Below are positions 42,893 through 51,701 of a stretch of 64,000 nucleotides of DNA, piece by piece (the first letter of the stretch is position 1; every line of letters starts with the position of its first letter). Both the position numbers and the translations under genes were made by a program. The DNA is from Rubrolithibacter danxiaensis (lineage in GTDB: Bacteria > Bacteroidota > Bacteroidia > Sphingobacteriales > Sphingobacteriaceae), in NCBI RefSeq assembly GCF_047272945.1, contig NZ_JBKOPS010000003.1, positions 310,001 through 374,000 on the forward strand, read 5' to 3'. A model generated the notes under the pieces. That model saw only the letters and a program-made list of their open reading frames with translations, was not told the DNA's origin and did no database searches.

Positions 42893-42900
42893 TACTTTTG
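42893..42900 (+). promoter_or_regulatory. Predicted -7 box of the epimerase-like gene
   Basis: TACTTTTG matches TAnnTTTG, 22 bases before the ATG at 42923. The nearest TTG upstream is 27 bases away, wider than the usual spacing, which might mean activator dependence (perhaps the adjacent Crp/Fnr protein). Confidence 0.4.
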
Positions 42901-42922
42901 AATCAAATCAAAACAAAAAATT

Positions 42923-43861
42923 ATGCATACCATATTAGGAGCAGGCGGACCAATCAGCAATGCGTTGACACGCGAACTATCAAAAACAACGGAAACTGTT
43001 CGTTTAATTAGCCGCAGAGAAATTGCAACAAGAGGCAATACCACCTGGAAGAAAGGCGATTTATTAAACTTCTCTGAAATCTCTTCAGCCGTTAAGGGCT
43101 CATCTGTAATTTATTTGTGTGCGGGTTTAAAGTACGATAAAGAAATATGGAGACAGCAATGGCCCATTATTATTAAAAATGTAATTAATGCGGCTAAAGA
43201 AAATAATGCCCGACTGATTTTTTTTGACAATGTATACATGTATGGCCGGGTAAAAGGCCCGATGACTGAGACTACTCCTTACAACCCGTCAAGCGTTAAA
43301 GGCGAAATCAGGGCAAAAATTGCCGATACCCTAATGCAGGAAGTTAAAGCCGGTAACCTACGTGCCAGTATAGCACGTGGGGCTGATTTTTACGGTGCTA
43401 CAGATTCCATGAATAGTTTCTTTGACATGATGGTTTTAGATAAACTTTCTAATAACCAAACTCCGCAATGGATCGGTAATGTCAATACCTTACATTCCTT
43501 TACATACGTTCCCGATGCAGCTAAAGGCATGTATTTATTGGGGCAAAATCCGAAAAGCGATAACCAGATTTGGCATTTGCCTACAGCACCCGCAATAAAA
43601 GGAAAGGAATTTATTCGGCTTGCTGCCGATATTTTCAACAAGCATCCAAAATTTACGAAAATAAATAAACTGATGCTGCAACTGGTAGGATTATTTAACC
43701 CGGTTGTAAAAGGAACTGTAGAAATGTATTACCAATATCAGTACGATTACAACTTTAACTCCGATAAATTTGAAAAAGCTTTTGGAATAAATCCGACTTC
43801 TTATCACGAGGGAATACACTTTTTAAGTCAATCCTTCTACAATAAACGCAATGCTAAATAA
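42923..43861 (+). CDS. NAD(P)-dependent epimerase/dehydratase-like protein (extended SDR)
   Basis: A 312-aa oxidoreductase. It starts with ILGAGGPISNALTRELSK (G-x-x-G-x-x-G NAD(P) site). The active-site region reads LIFFDNVYMYGRVKGPMTE; the Tyr of YMYG is followed by K at an unusual distance. The C-terminal half includes SFTYVPDAAKGMYLLGQ, the typical substrate-domain turn. It resembles atypical SDRs of the NmrA/epimerase type rather than sugar-nucleotide epimerases. It likely depends on the adjacent Crp/Fnr regulator, based on position only. Its role is unknown. Confidence 0.75.
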   Translation: MHTILGAGGPISNALTRELSKTTETVRLISRREIATRGNTTWKKGDLLNFSEISSAVKGSSVIYLCAGLKYDKEIWRQQWPIIIKNVINAAKENNARLIFFDNVYMYGRVKGPMTETTPYNPSSVKGEIRAKIADTLMQEVKAGNLRASIARGADFYGATDSMNSFFDMMVLDKLSNNQTPQWIGNVNTLHSFTYVPDAAKGMYLLGQNPKSDNQIWHLPTAPAIKGKEFIRLAADIFNKHPKFTKINKLMLQLVGLFNPVVKGTVEMYYQYQYDYNFNSDKFEKAFGINPTSYHEGIHFLSQSFYNKRNAK

Positions 43862-43913
43862 GAATTTAAAACAACATGAACTGTATTTAACTTAGTAGCG
43901 TTAAATATTGATC

Positions 43914-45620
43914 ATGATAGCGAAAAAAGAAAGAAAATACATTCCGGCTGATTTAGAAATAAAATGGGAAGCATTAGAACCGGCTTTTATCGAACTGAAA
44001 GAACGGCAAATCAACTCTGCTGAAGAACTTGAAACCTGGCTGAAAAACAGAAGCGAACTCGAAGCCGCCCTGGAAGAAGATTTCGCCTGGCGGTATATTA
44101 AAATGACCTGCGACACCACTGACGAAAAGCTGCTTCAGGATTTTCAATATTTTGCTACCGAAATTGAACCTAAAATTGCGCCGCTTTCTAACGAACTGAA
44201 TAAAAAATTCATAGAAAGCCCCTTTGCTGAGCAGCTCGACAAAGACAAATATTTCATTTACATACGAGGTGTAAAAAAAGCGCTCGAACTTTTCAGGGAA
44301 GAAAATATTCCTTTATTAACCCAGATACAGGTAGAACAGCAGCAATACCAGTCTATAACAGGTTCCATGAGCGTAACGCTTGAAGGAAAAGAATATACGC
44401 TGGAACAAGCTTCGGTTTTTTTAAAAAATACAGACAGGAATATCCGGCAAAAAGCCTGGGAAGAAATCACAAACAGGAGGCTTCAAGACAAAAACAAACT
44501 GGATGATCTGTTTAACGGGTTACTGAAGTTGCGTCATCAGGTAGCAAAAAATGCGGGATTTGAGAATTTCCGGGATTATATGTTCCAGGCTTTAGGCAGA
44601 TTTGATTACACACCTGAAGATTGTTTTAATTTTCATCATGCCATTGAACAGGAAATTGTACCAATATTAAGGGAACAGGCTGAAAAAAGAAAAGAAGCTT
44701 TGGGATTAGAAAGCCTTAAACCCTGGGATACGGAAGTAGATACATCAGGAAAGGAGGCTTTAAAACCGTTTCAAAACGGACAGGAGCTAATTGATAAATC
44801 CATTGAATGCTTCAAAGGTTTAAATTCCTATATCGGAGAACGTTTAGAAATAATGAAAGCAAACGGCCTTTTTGATGTAGAAAGCAGGAAAGGAAAAGCT
44901 CCGGGCGGTTATAATTATCCTTTGGCAGAAACCGGCGCTCCGTTTATTTTCATGAATTCCGCCAATACTTTTCGCGATTTAACAACCATGGTGCACGAAG
45001 GGGGGCATGCCGTGCATACCTTCATTTCGGCTGATTTGGAATTAAATGACTTTAAGCATCTTCCTTCGGAGGTTGCCGAACTTGCTTCCATGAGCATGGA
45101 GCTAATTTCAATGGATAAATGGGACGTATTTTTTAAGGATGAGCAGGAACTGAAACGTGCTAAACGAGATCAGCTGAAAGATGTGCTGAAAACCTTGCCC
45201 TGGGTTGCGGTAGTCGACCAGTTTCAGCATTGGATTTATACCCATCCCGAACATACTACCGAAGAGCGAAAAGAGAGCTGGAAGCTAATATTTGAAAGAT
45301 TCGGAAAGAATTTTGTTGATTGGTCTGGCTATGAGGAAGCAATGGAAAATCTGTGGCAAAAGCAATTGCACATTTTTGAAGTTCCTTTTTATTACATTGA
45401 ATATGCTATTGCTCAGTTAGGCGCTATCGCTGTATGGAAGAATTATAAACAAAATCCACAGCAGGGTTTAGAAAAATACCTGAATGCATTAAAACTAGGT
45501 TATACAAAATCCATTCGGGAAATTTATGAAACGGCAGGAATTAAGTTTGATTTCAGCGCAGACTACGTAAAAGAACTGGCTCAATTTATCAAATCAGAAT
45601 TAGCAAAACTGGAAGAATAA
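43914..45620 (+). CDS. M3-family oligoendopeptidase (OEPF type)
   Basis: A 568-aa cytoplasmic zinc peptidase that degrades short peptides. It has the HExxH zinc site VHEGGHAVH (His361, Glu362, His365), followed by the third ligand in LPSEVAELASMSMEL. The helix-rich N-terminal half encloses the active-site channel. No signal peptide. I start at ATG 43914, not the TTG six bases upstream. It ends 5 bases before a hairpin terminator. The length matches pepF-like proteins. Confidence 0.9.
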   Translation: MIAKKERKYIPADLEIKWEALEPAFIELKERQINSAEELETWLKNRSELEAALEEDFAWRYIKMTCDTTDEKLLQDFQYFATEIEPKIAPLSNELNKKFIESPFAEQLDKDKYFIYIRGVKKALELFREENIPLLTQIQVEQQQYQSITGSMSVTLEGKEYTLEQASVFLKNTDRNIRQKAWEEITNRRLQDKNKLDDLFNGLLKLRHQVAKNAGFENFRDYMFQALGRFDYTPEDCFNFHHAIEQEIVPILREQAEKRKEALGLESLKPWDTEVDTSGKEALKPFQNGQELIDKSIECFKGLNSYIGERLEIMKANGLFDVESRKGKAPGGYNYPLAETGAPFIFMNSANTFRDLTTMVHEGGHAVHTFISADLELNDFKHLPSEVAELASMSMELISMDKWDVFFKDEQELKRAKRDQLKDVLKTLPWVAVVDQFQHWIYTHPEHTTEERKESWKLIFERFGKNFVDWSGYEEAMENLWQKQLHIFEVPFYYIEYAIAQLGAIAVWKNYKQNPQQGLEKYLNALKLGYTKSIREIYETAGIKFDFSADYVKELAQFIKSELAKLEE

Positions 45621-45625
45621 CACTG

Positions 45626-45663
45626 AACGGAGGGTTCAGAAAAATTTTCCTGAACTCTCCGTT
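45626..45663 (+). terminator. Hairpin terminator after the M3 peptidase
   Basis: AACGGAGGGTTCAG (45626-45639) pairs with CTGAACTCTCCGTT (45650-45663), 14 bp with a single G-T wobble. There is no T run after it, so it may need help from other factors or act in both directions. Confidence 0.6.
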
Positions 45664-45731
45664 ATTATCTTTAAAAATTTAAGCTTCAGGCAAAAATTTA
45701 AACTTTTTATAAGCAGAAAGGTTATGAGATA

Positions 45732-46403
45732 ATGAAAAAGTTGTTTCTTACCTTTCTTCTTCTCTCATTCTTCACTCATAGTTTTGCCCAGAAATGGGAA
45801 ATTCATAAAATTGATGATTCTATCCAGGTTCTTTTACCCGGGGATATTCAGAAAAAAGACACCCTAAATCAAACTATCATTTCCGCTAAAACTGCTTTCG
45901 GAAATATTTTAATTACCATAAGCCCTGATAATCCTAAAGCAACTCCGGATATTGAAAAGAAAAAGCACCTGGATCAGTATTATTCAGATTATATCGAAAA
46001 AATAACTACAGGATCAAAAGGAACCGTATCTGACGAAAATGACACTACGATAGGAAACTTAAGAGTAAAAGATTTTACGCTCGCCTTAGATAGTGGCAGC
46101 GGCAAACAAATACGCAATATTCGTATCCTGCACGAAAACAGTGCTACTTATACCTTCCAATTTCTTTACCAGGATCTGCACAAAGAATACGCAGAAGCGG
46201 AGAAGGAGAAATTTTTTAGCTCGATAAAAATCGTTCCACCCGCTACTATTCAAAGCCAGTTTACCAAACCAGGAAACACAACCGGGCGAAGTGCTACACA
46301 AGGGCAAACCAATCTTACAATTGCCGGAATTATACTGGCTGTTATAATCATACTGGCTGTTATTTTTATAATACGAAGAAAAAAGAAACATCAGCATCAT
46401 TAA
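45732..46403 (+). CDS. Exported protein with C-terminal membrane anchor, unknown function
   Basis: A 223-aa protein with a signal peptide ending at HSFAQ. A mixed alpha/beta domain follows (about residues 20-170), then a threonine/glycine/glutamine-rich linker, and a single membrane helix near residues 197-215. It ends with the basic stop-transfer RRKKKHQHH. The layout is a periplasmic domain anchored to the inner membrane. The domain resembles no family I can name. A -7 box is not evident. Confidence 0.6.
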   Translation: MKKLFLTFLLLSFFTHSFAQKWEIHKIDDSIQVLLPGDIQKKDTLNQTIISAKTAFGNILITISPDNPKATPDIEKKKHLDQYYSDYIEKITTGSKGTVSDENDTTIGNLRVKDFTLALDSGSGKQIRNIRILHENSATYTFQFLYQDLHKEYAEAEKEKFFSSIKIVPPATIQSQFTKPGNTTGRSATQGQTNLTIAGIILAVIIILAVIFIIRRKKKHQHH

Positions 46404-46453
46404 CAGCACTGCGATTGTTTAATTATTTCTATCATTCAGTCTTAAATAATTTT

Positions 46454-46461
46454 TAAGTTTG
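46454..46461 (+). promoter_or_regulatory. Predicted -7 box of the second APC permease
   Basis: TAAGTTTG matches TAnnTTTG, 28 bases upstream of the ATG at 46490. No TTG at standard spacing. Confidence 0.4.
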
Positions 46462-46489
46462 AGGGATATATTATTAACAATTCCGTCTG

Positions 46490-48211
46490 ATGGCATTTAA
46501 TTTCTTTCGTAAAAAGCCCCTCTCTAAAATTTTAAATGATATTGAAAGCGGTTATAGCGATGGCGAAAGTTTAGACACAAATGCAAGGCTGCATAAAGTA
46601 CTGAAAGTAAGGGACCTTACTTTTATGGGAATTGCGGCCGTAATAGGAGCCGGAATTTTTTCAACTATCGGAGAAGCTTCTTTTCATGGAGGCCCCGGTG
46701 TTACTATCCTTTTCATTCTTACAGCTGTAACCTGCGGTTTTTCTGCACTTTGCTATGCAGAATTTGCTTCACGTATTCCGGTTTCGGGCAGTGCTTATAC
46801 CTATGCCTACGCTTCATTTGGTGAATTAATAGCATGGATTATCGGCTGGGATCTGCTTATGGAATACGCCATCGGAAACATTGCCGTCGCTATTTCATGG
46901 AGTGAATATTTTACCAATCTGCTAGAAGGATTTAATATCCATGTCCCCTCCTACTTAACTATGGATTATCTTTCGGCCTACAGGGCTCATGATAAAATCC
47001 AGCAGTTAACAGCCGCCAATCAACTGTCAGAAATAACTGATAATTTACGTTTCCAGGCTTCCGCATGGGAAAATGCACCTGCACTTGGAAGTTTGAAATT
47101 AATTGCCGACATCCCTGCACTTCTGATCGTTGCATTAATAACCTACCTGGTTTATATCGGAATCAGGGAAACAAAAAAAGCAACCAATGCAATGGTGATG
47201 CTAAAAATAGGAGTTGTAATAGCAGTGATTATACTTGGAGCTTTTTATATTACTCCGGCCAACTGGTCACCCTTTTTACCCAACGGCTTTGGTGGTGTAA
47301 TGAAAGGCGTTTCGGGCGTTTTCTTTGCTTATATCGGTTTTGATGCCATTTCTACAACTGCAGAAGAATGTGAAAATCCGCAAAGAGACCTTCCGAAAGG
47401 AATGATATATTCATTAATTATTTGCACCATTCTTTATATTCTTATTGCCTTAGTCCTTACGGGGATGGTCAATTACAAGGATTTACAGGTGGGTGACCCA
47501 TTGGCGTATGTTTTTGAACAGGTAGGACTAACTAAAATAAGTTATATCATTTCAGTTAGTGCCGTTATTGCTACAGCAAGTGTGCTGCTAATCTTTCAGA
47601 TGGGACAGCCTCGTATCTGGATGAGTATGAGCAGGGACGGTTTACTGCCGAAGGCATTCTCCTTTATTCATCCAAAATACAAAACACCTACTTTTTCTAC
47701 TATTGTTACCGGTATTGTTGTGGCAGTTCCGGCGCTGTTCATGAACCTTACAGAGGTAACTGATCTTACCAGCATCGGTACTTTATTTGCTTTTGTACTG
47801 GTTTGCGGCGGCGTTTTATTATTACCGAAAGAAGAAATAGAACAAAGCAAAGGAAAATTCAAAATTCCTTATATAAACTCGAAATACATTATTCCGGTAT
47901 TATTTATTGTTGGTATTATTACTTTTTGGCAGCCTTTAATTATGCTCATTAGTTTAACTAAGGACTGGCATTCTTTAAAAGATGATCTTCCTTATTTTCT
48001 GTTTATTCTTCTGTCGGCTACGCTTGCAGTTCTTTCCTTTACCAAAAATTTATCCTTAATACCTGTTTTAGGTTTACTCAGCTGCTTTTATTTAATGACA
48101 GAATTAGGATACACCAACTGGCTGCGTTTTTTAATCTGGCTCGGTATGGGGCTGATTGTTTACTTTTCGTACAGTTACAAAAACAGCCGGTTAAACAAGA
48201 GTAGCTACTAG
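46490..48211 (+). CDS. APC-superfamily amino-acid permease, extended form
   Basis: A 573-aa inner-membrane transporter related to the permease at 138-1616. It has GIAAVIGAGIFSTIGEA in helix 1, SAYTYAYASFGELIAWIIGWD in helix 3, IGFDAISTTAEECENPQRD in the middle and QMGQPRIWMSMSRDGLLPKAF. It differs by an extra-long loop (about residues 145-200) and about 70 residues more at the C-terminal end, giving 14 helices rather than 12, which is the CAT pattern. Its 3' end faces the kup gene across a repeat-rich spacer. Confidence 0.9.
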   Translation: MAFNFFRKKPLSKILNDIESGYSDGESLDTNARLHKVLKVRDLTFMGIAAVIGAGIFSTIGEASFHGGPGVTILFILTAVTCGFSALCYAEFASRIPVSGSAYTYAYASFGELIAWIIGWDLLMEYAIGNIAVAISWSEYFTNLLEGFNIHVPSYLTMDYLSAYRAHDKIQQLTAANQLSEITDNLRFQASAWENAPALGSLKLIADIPALLIVALITYLVYIGIRETKKATNAMVMLKIGVVIAVIILGAFYITPANWSPFLPNGFGGVMKGVSGVFFAYIGFDAISTTAEECENPQRDLPKGMIYSLIICTILYILIALVLTGMVNYKDLQVGDPLAYVFEQVGLTKISYIISVSAVIATASVLLIFQMGQPRIWMSMSRDGLLPKAFSFIHPKYKTPTFSTIVTGIVVAVPALFMNLTEVTDLTSIGTLFAFVLVCGGVLLLPKEEIEQSKGKFKIPYINSKYIIPVLFIVGIITFWQPLIMLISLTKDWHSLKDDLPYFLFILLSATLAVLSFTKNLSLIPVLGLLSCFYLMTELGYTNWLRFLIWLGMGLIVYFSYSYKNSRLNKSSY

Positions 48212-48372
48212 TTTATGATAGATAGCGGATGGGGCATAGTTCATAGCAGATAGATCATAGATATTATTCATGGCGTTTGATTTATAGGATTTGAGGTGCA
48301 CGTCCAGCATGCTATCGACTATAAACTATGCCATGAACCATGAACTATACCTATGAACTATAAGCCTGTAAG
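48212..48372. repeat. Repeat-rich spacer with imperfect inverted repeat
   Basis: Convergent spacer between the APC permease and kup. GCATAGTTCATAGCAGATAG (48234-48253) pairs with GCTATCGACTATAAACTATG and the next base (48311-48331), 18 of 21 positions. On the right side the units ATGAACC and ATGAACTAT recur three times (48333-48361). Left-side copies of CATAGTTCATAG and GATAGATCATAG are the complement type. It is non-coding and could fold into a large stem. Confidence 0.7.
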
Positions 48373-50319
48373 CTAAGAACTACGTAGCCGTTTTAATTCA
48401 ATATCTTCTGTGGTGGTTACAATAAGTGGTACCTGTTCAACGGTTACAAAACTCAGATCCAATCCAAAACCTCTCTCCTCAGATAAGCTGAAATGTTTCA
48501 GAATGAAGTAGTAGTCCATCATAAAACGTTCTATAAAATTCAGTTTATTTGACCTTGAAAGTACCTTTTCGAGAACAACGAACCTGAAATCACCAACTAT
48601 TTTATGTTTATTTAACGACTCGTATTTACTTGTGATATCAATTTCGCCGTTTTTAACCAATTCTTCAACCACCAGCCTGAATAAGAGATTTATTTTTTGC
48701 TCAACTCTGAAACCAAGTTTAAAATCAACCCGGATCAATTTTCCGGGTATAAGAAAATCAACTTTATACTCCCTAGTATAAGGCTCGTCCATTACATCCA
48801 CATGCACAAGCCAGTACACATCTGCCCTTTTAGGTTGTTTCTGTAAAATTGAGTAAATAATTTTTGATTCAATTTCTGAGCGGAAATTAGCGCTGGTTAA
48901 ATATACCAGCTGAGATGAGTACTTCGGAACTGTTGTATCCTCACTTAATTCTTTAATAATTGGAAAATAATCTTCGATCTCTACAAACTTAACATAGCGG
49001 TTTTTGATTTTTCTTGCTGATGCCCATGACCACATAACAGAGAAAATAATTACTGACAACATCAGTGTAAACCATCCTCCATGAAGGAATTTTGCCATAT
49101 TTCCTGATAGGAACGCCAACTCAATAATTCCGTAGACACTTGCGAAAGTAACAATGAGATAGGTTGGAAATTTCTTCATTTTGAGATAGACCGACATCAA
49201 AATGGTTGTCATCATAAAAGTCAGCGTTATGGCTAAACCATAAGCTCCCTCCATATTGGATGACTTTTGAAATATAAACACCACAATCATACATCCGACC
49301 CACAATATCCAGTTCATGGATGGTACATAAAGCTGGCCTTTTTGATTAGACGGGTAATTTATTTTAACTTTTGGCCATAAGTTTAGACGAACAGCTTCCG
49401 AAATGAGGGTAAACGAACCGGAAATCATCGCCTGGCTGGCAATTACCGCTGCTATGGTTGCTATACCGATTGCAAAGAACTTAAAGTCCTCGGGCACTAT
49501 GGAGTAAAATGGATTTTCGTTATGTAGAACAGCACCCTGATGCTGCAATAGCCAAACGCCCTGTCCGAAATAATTAAGCAATAAGGCAGTTTTAACATAA
49601 ATCCAGCTTATCCGGATGTTTGATCTTCCGCAATGTCCCAGATCAGAATACAAAGCCTCGGCACCCGTTGTACATAAAAAAACAGCTCCGAGGATAAACA
49701 GGGCTTTAGGGTTGGCTGCTAAAATATGATATGCGTAGTACGGATTAATAGCCTTTACAATACTTGGCATCTGGAAAACATACATGGAACCAAAAACAGC
49801 CATGGTAGTAAACCATATGAGCATTAAAGGGCCGAACGCTCTTCCAACAAGTGATGTTCCAAATTGCTGAATAATGAATAACGAGGTAATAATCAGCATT
49901 ACAATAGGCATTGTAGGCATGCCGGGATAGATATTTCCCAATTCTTCAATAGCTGCCGAAACTGTGATTGGGGGAGTTATCATGCCATCGGCTAAAAGTG
50001 ATGATCCGCCAATCATGGCCGGAATAACAAGCCAGCGTGCTTTTTTTCGAACCAGTGATAGTAATGAAAAAATTCCTCCTTCACCCTTGTTATCTGCTCT
50101 AAGGGTAATTATAACATACTTTATGGTGGTTTGTAAGGTCAGTGTCCAAAATATGCAGGATAAACCTCCTAAAACAATATCCGGAGTGATAATATTTTTT
50201 TCACCAATAATAGCTTTAAAAACATATAAAGGTGAGGTTCCAATATCGCCGTAAATTATCCCTAAACTAATTAATAAACCAGCAGCAGATAGTTTATGCA
50301 GATTTTTATGATTTCCCAC
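48373..50319 (-). CDS. kup: KUP-family potassium transporter
   Basis: A 648-aa inner-membrane K+:H+ symporter with about 12 helices and a cytoplasmic C-terminal domain (about residues 450-648). The N-terminus has ISLGIIYGDIGTSPLYVFKA, the KUP signature. Other typical parts are KGEGGIFSLLSLVR and TGAEALYSDLGHCG. The gene starts with GTG at 50319: upstream in frame there is a TAA at 50332-50334 and no ATG between. A full TTG-N19-TACTTTTG promoter lies just upstream. K+ uptake is the family function. Confidence 0.94.
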   Translation of the reverse strand: MGNHKNLHKLSAAGLLISLGIIYGDIGTSPLYVFKAIIGEKNIITPDIVLGGLSCIFWTLTLQTTIKYVIITLRADNKGEGGIFSLLSLVRKKARWLVIPAMIGGSSLLADGMITPPITVSAAIEELGNIYPGMPTMPIVMLIITSLFIIQQFGTSLVGRAFGPLMLIWFTTMAVFGSMYVFQMPSIVKAINPYYAYHILAANPKALFILGAVFLCTTGAEALYSDLGHCGRSNIRISWIYVKTALLLNYFGQGVWLLQHQGAVLHNENPFYSIVPEDFKFFAIGIATIAAVIASQAMISGSFTLISEAVRLNLWPKVKINYPSNQKGQLYVPSMNWILWVGCMIVVFIFQKSSNMEGAYGLAITLTFMMTTILMSVYLKMKKFPTYLIVTFASVYGIIELAFLSGNMAKFLHGGWFTLMLSVIIFSVMWSWASARKIKNRYVKFVEIEDYFPIIKELSEDTTVPKYSSQLVYLTSANFRSEIESKIIYSILQKQPKRADVYWLVHVDVMDEPYTREYKVDFLIPGKLIRVDFKLGFRVEQKINLLFRLVVEELVKNGEIDITSKYESLNKHKIVGDFRFVVLEKVLSRSNKLNFIERFMMDYYFILKHFSLSEERGFGLDLSFVTVEQVPLIVTTTEDIELKRLRSS

Positions 50320-50341
50320 TTCTATTTTTATTTACCGGGCA

Positions 50342-50371
50342 CAAAAGTACAGCTATCCGCAGAATTAACAA
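50342..50371 (-). promoter_or_regulatory. Predicted full promoter of kup
   Basis: On the minus strand TTG (50369-50371) is followed after 19 bases by TACTTTTG (50342-50349), a textbook Bacteroidota promoter. It lies 22 bases upstream of the GTG start. Confidence 0.75.
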
Positions 50372-50486
50372 AGGTGAAAATCAGTGCCTCCAATAAACGC
50401 TTAGTATCCTGTTTCTTCATACTGTTAAAATATGTTAAATCCCTATTTATTTGCTTCTGCAACAAACATTTTTGATTTATAATTTA

Positions 50487-50494
50487 TAATTTTG
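50487..50494 (+). promoter_or_regulatory. Predicted -7 box of the type A sorting-domain gene
   Basis: TAATTTTG matches TAnnTTTG, 16 bases upstream of the ATG at 50511. A TTG at 50472 is too close (12 bases) to be the -33 box. Confidence 0.4.
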
Positions 50495-50510
50495 TTATGG
50501 AGATTAACGG

Positions 50511-51032
50511 ATGAAGAAACTCTACTCACTTTTTTTCAGCTTTTTTATATTTTTAAATGCATCAGCCGCATTTAAAAGCATACTTTATGCTGCAGAAAGA
50601 GAGTTGTCAGATACTTCTAAAACCAAAACTCCCGCCAAAATAACCGATACACGACCAGACAAACCTCCTTTTTTAAACAGTGGCGTAGGTATTAATCTGG
50701 TACCTTTTAAACCTAATACCAAATCAGCAACAATTGCGCCAATAAAAAACAACGGGCAGGAAGATGATAAGGTAATAAGCAATGTAAAAGTTTATCCCAA
50801 TCCTATTGAAGATTCTGTAAATCTCTCATATAACTTAAATAAGGAATCAAACGTCACTATTAAAATAATGGATATTCTCGGGAACGAAATAACAACGCTT
50901 CTTTCTCAGAAAATACCGGCAGGTGAGCAGTTGAATACCTTTAATATCGCCTCAAAACTAAACAGCGGTTTTTATTTTATCCGTTTAATTGTAGGTAGCG
51001 AAAGCGTGGTTAAAAGAATTTCGGTACTATAA
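50511..51032 (+). CDS. Small secreted protein consisting mostly of a T9SS type A sorting domain
   Basis: A 173-aa protein. A signal peptide (about 1-20) is followed by roughly 70 residues that are polar and proline/lysine/threonine-rich, with no domain. Residues 93-173 are a type A C-terminal sorting domain: KVYPNPIEDSVNLSYNLNK, then VTIKIMDILGNEI, IPAGEQLNTFNIASKLNSGF and the closing VVKRISVL. That signal sends proteins across the outer membrane through the type IX system. Here it has almost no cargo. It could be a small secreted or anchored peptide, a regulator of the pathway, or a remnant. Transcribed alone, 49 bases before the FAH gene. Confidence 0.8.
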   Translation: MKKLYSLFFSFFIFLNASAAFKSILYAAERELSDTSKTKTPAKITDTRPDKPPFLNSGVGINLVPFKPNTKSATIAPIKNNGQEDDKVISNVKVYPNPIEDSVNLSYNLNKESNVTIKIMDILGNEITTLLSQKIPAGEQLNTFNIASKLNSGFYFIRLIVGSESVVKRISVL

Positions 51033-51069
51033 TCCTTCGCTCTCTTTAACCTGTTGATTGTAGTTTACC

Positions 51070-51077
51070 TATCTTCG
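51070..51077 (+). promoter_or_regulatory. Possible -7 box variant before the FAH-family gene
   Basis: TATCTTCG differs from TAnnTTTG by one base and ends 4 bases before the ATG at 51082. Weaker than the exact boxes elsewhere. Confidence 0.3.
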
Positions 51078-51081
51078 CGTT

Positions 51082-51693
51082 ATGAAAATTATTGCGATTG
51101 GTCGAAATTACAAAGCTCATGCACTTGAACTGAACAATCCCGTTCCTGATGTTCCTGTAATATTTATGAAACCCGACACTGCCGTTTTAAAAGATAACAG
51201 GCCATTTTACCATCCTGACTTTTCAGAAGATATTCATCATGAAATTGAACTTGTTCTTAAAGTAAGTAAAGAAGGTAAACATATTTCCGAGAAATTTGCT
51301 GCTAACTATTTCGAAGAAATTGCTTTAGGAGTTGATTTTACGGCAAGGGACCTTCAGCAAAAACATAAAGAAAAAGGGCTTCCCTGGGAACTGGCCAAAG
51401 CGTTTGATAATTCTGCCCCTGTAAGCAGGTTTATAAGTAAAGATCAGTTTGAAAGCATATACAATATTAATTTCAGGCTGGATATAAATAACAATACGGT
51501 ACAGAAAGGGAATACACAAAACCTGCTTTTCTCGTTCGAAAAAATAATTTCCTTTGTATCTCAATACATTACAATTAAAAAAGGTGACCTCATTTTTACT
51601 GGAACTCCCGAAGGGGTTGGAAAAATAAAAATCGGCGACAGACTGGAAGGATATTTGGAAGAAGAAAAACTCCTGGACTTTTATATAAAGTAA
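51082..51693 (+). CDS. Fumarylacetoacetate hydrolase-family protein
   Basis: A 203-aa metal-dependent hydrolase/isomerase of the FAH (YcgM/UGL) type. It has IGRNYKAHALELNN at the start, HHEIELVLKVSKEG (the metal-binding E-x-E), LGVDFTARDLQQK (Asp ligand) and FTGTPEGVGKIKIGDRLEGY at the end. Catalytic family members cleave C-C bonds or tautomerise oxaloacetate; which holds here is unknown. It lies 8 bases upstream of the M23 peptidase gene. Confidence 0.9.
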   Translation: MKIIAIGRNYKAHALELNNPVPDVPVIFMKPDTAVLKDNRPFYHPDFSEDIHHEIELVLKVSKEGKHISEKFAANYFEEIALGVDFTARDLQQKHKEKGLPWELAKAFDNSAPVSRFISKDQFESIYNINFRLDINNNTVQKGNTQNLLFSFEKIISFVSQYITIKKGDLIFTGTPEGVGKIKIGDRLEGYLEEEKLLDFYIK

Positions 51694-51701
51694 AATTATT
51701 A

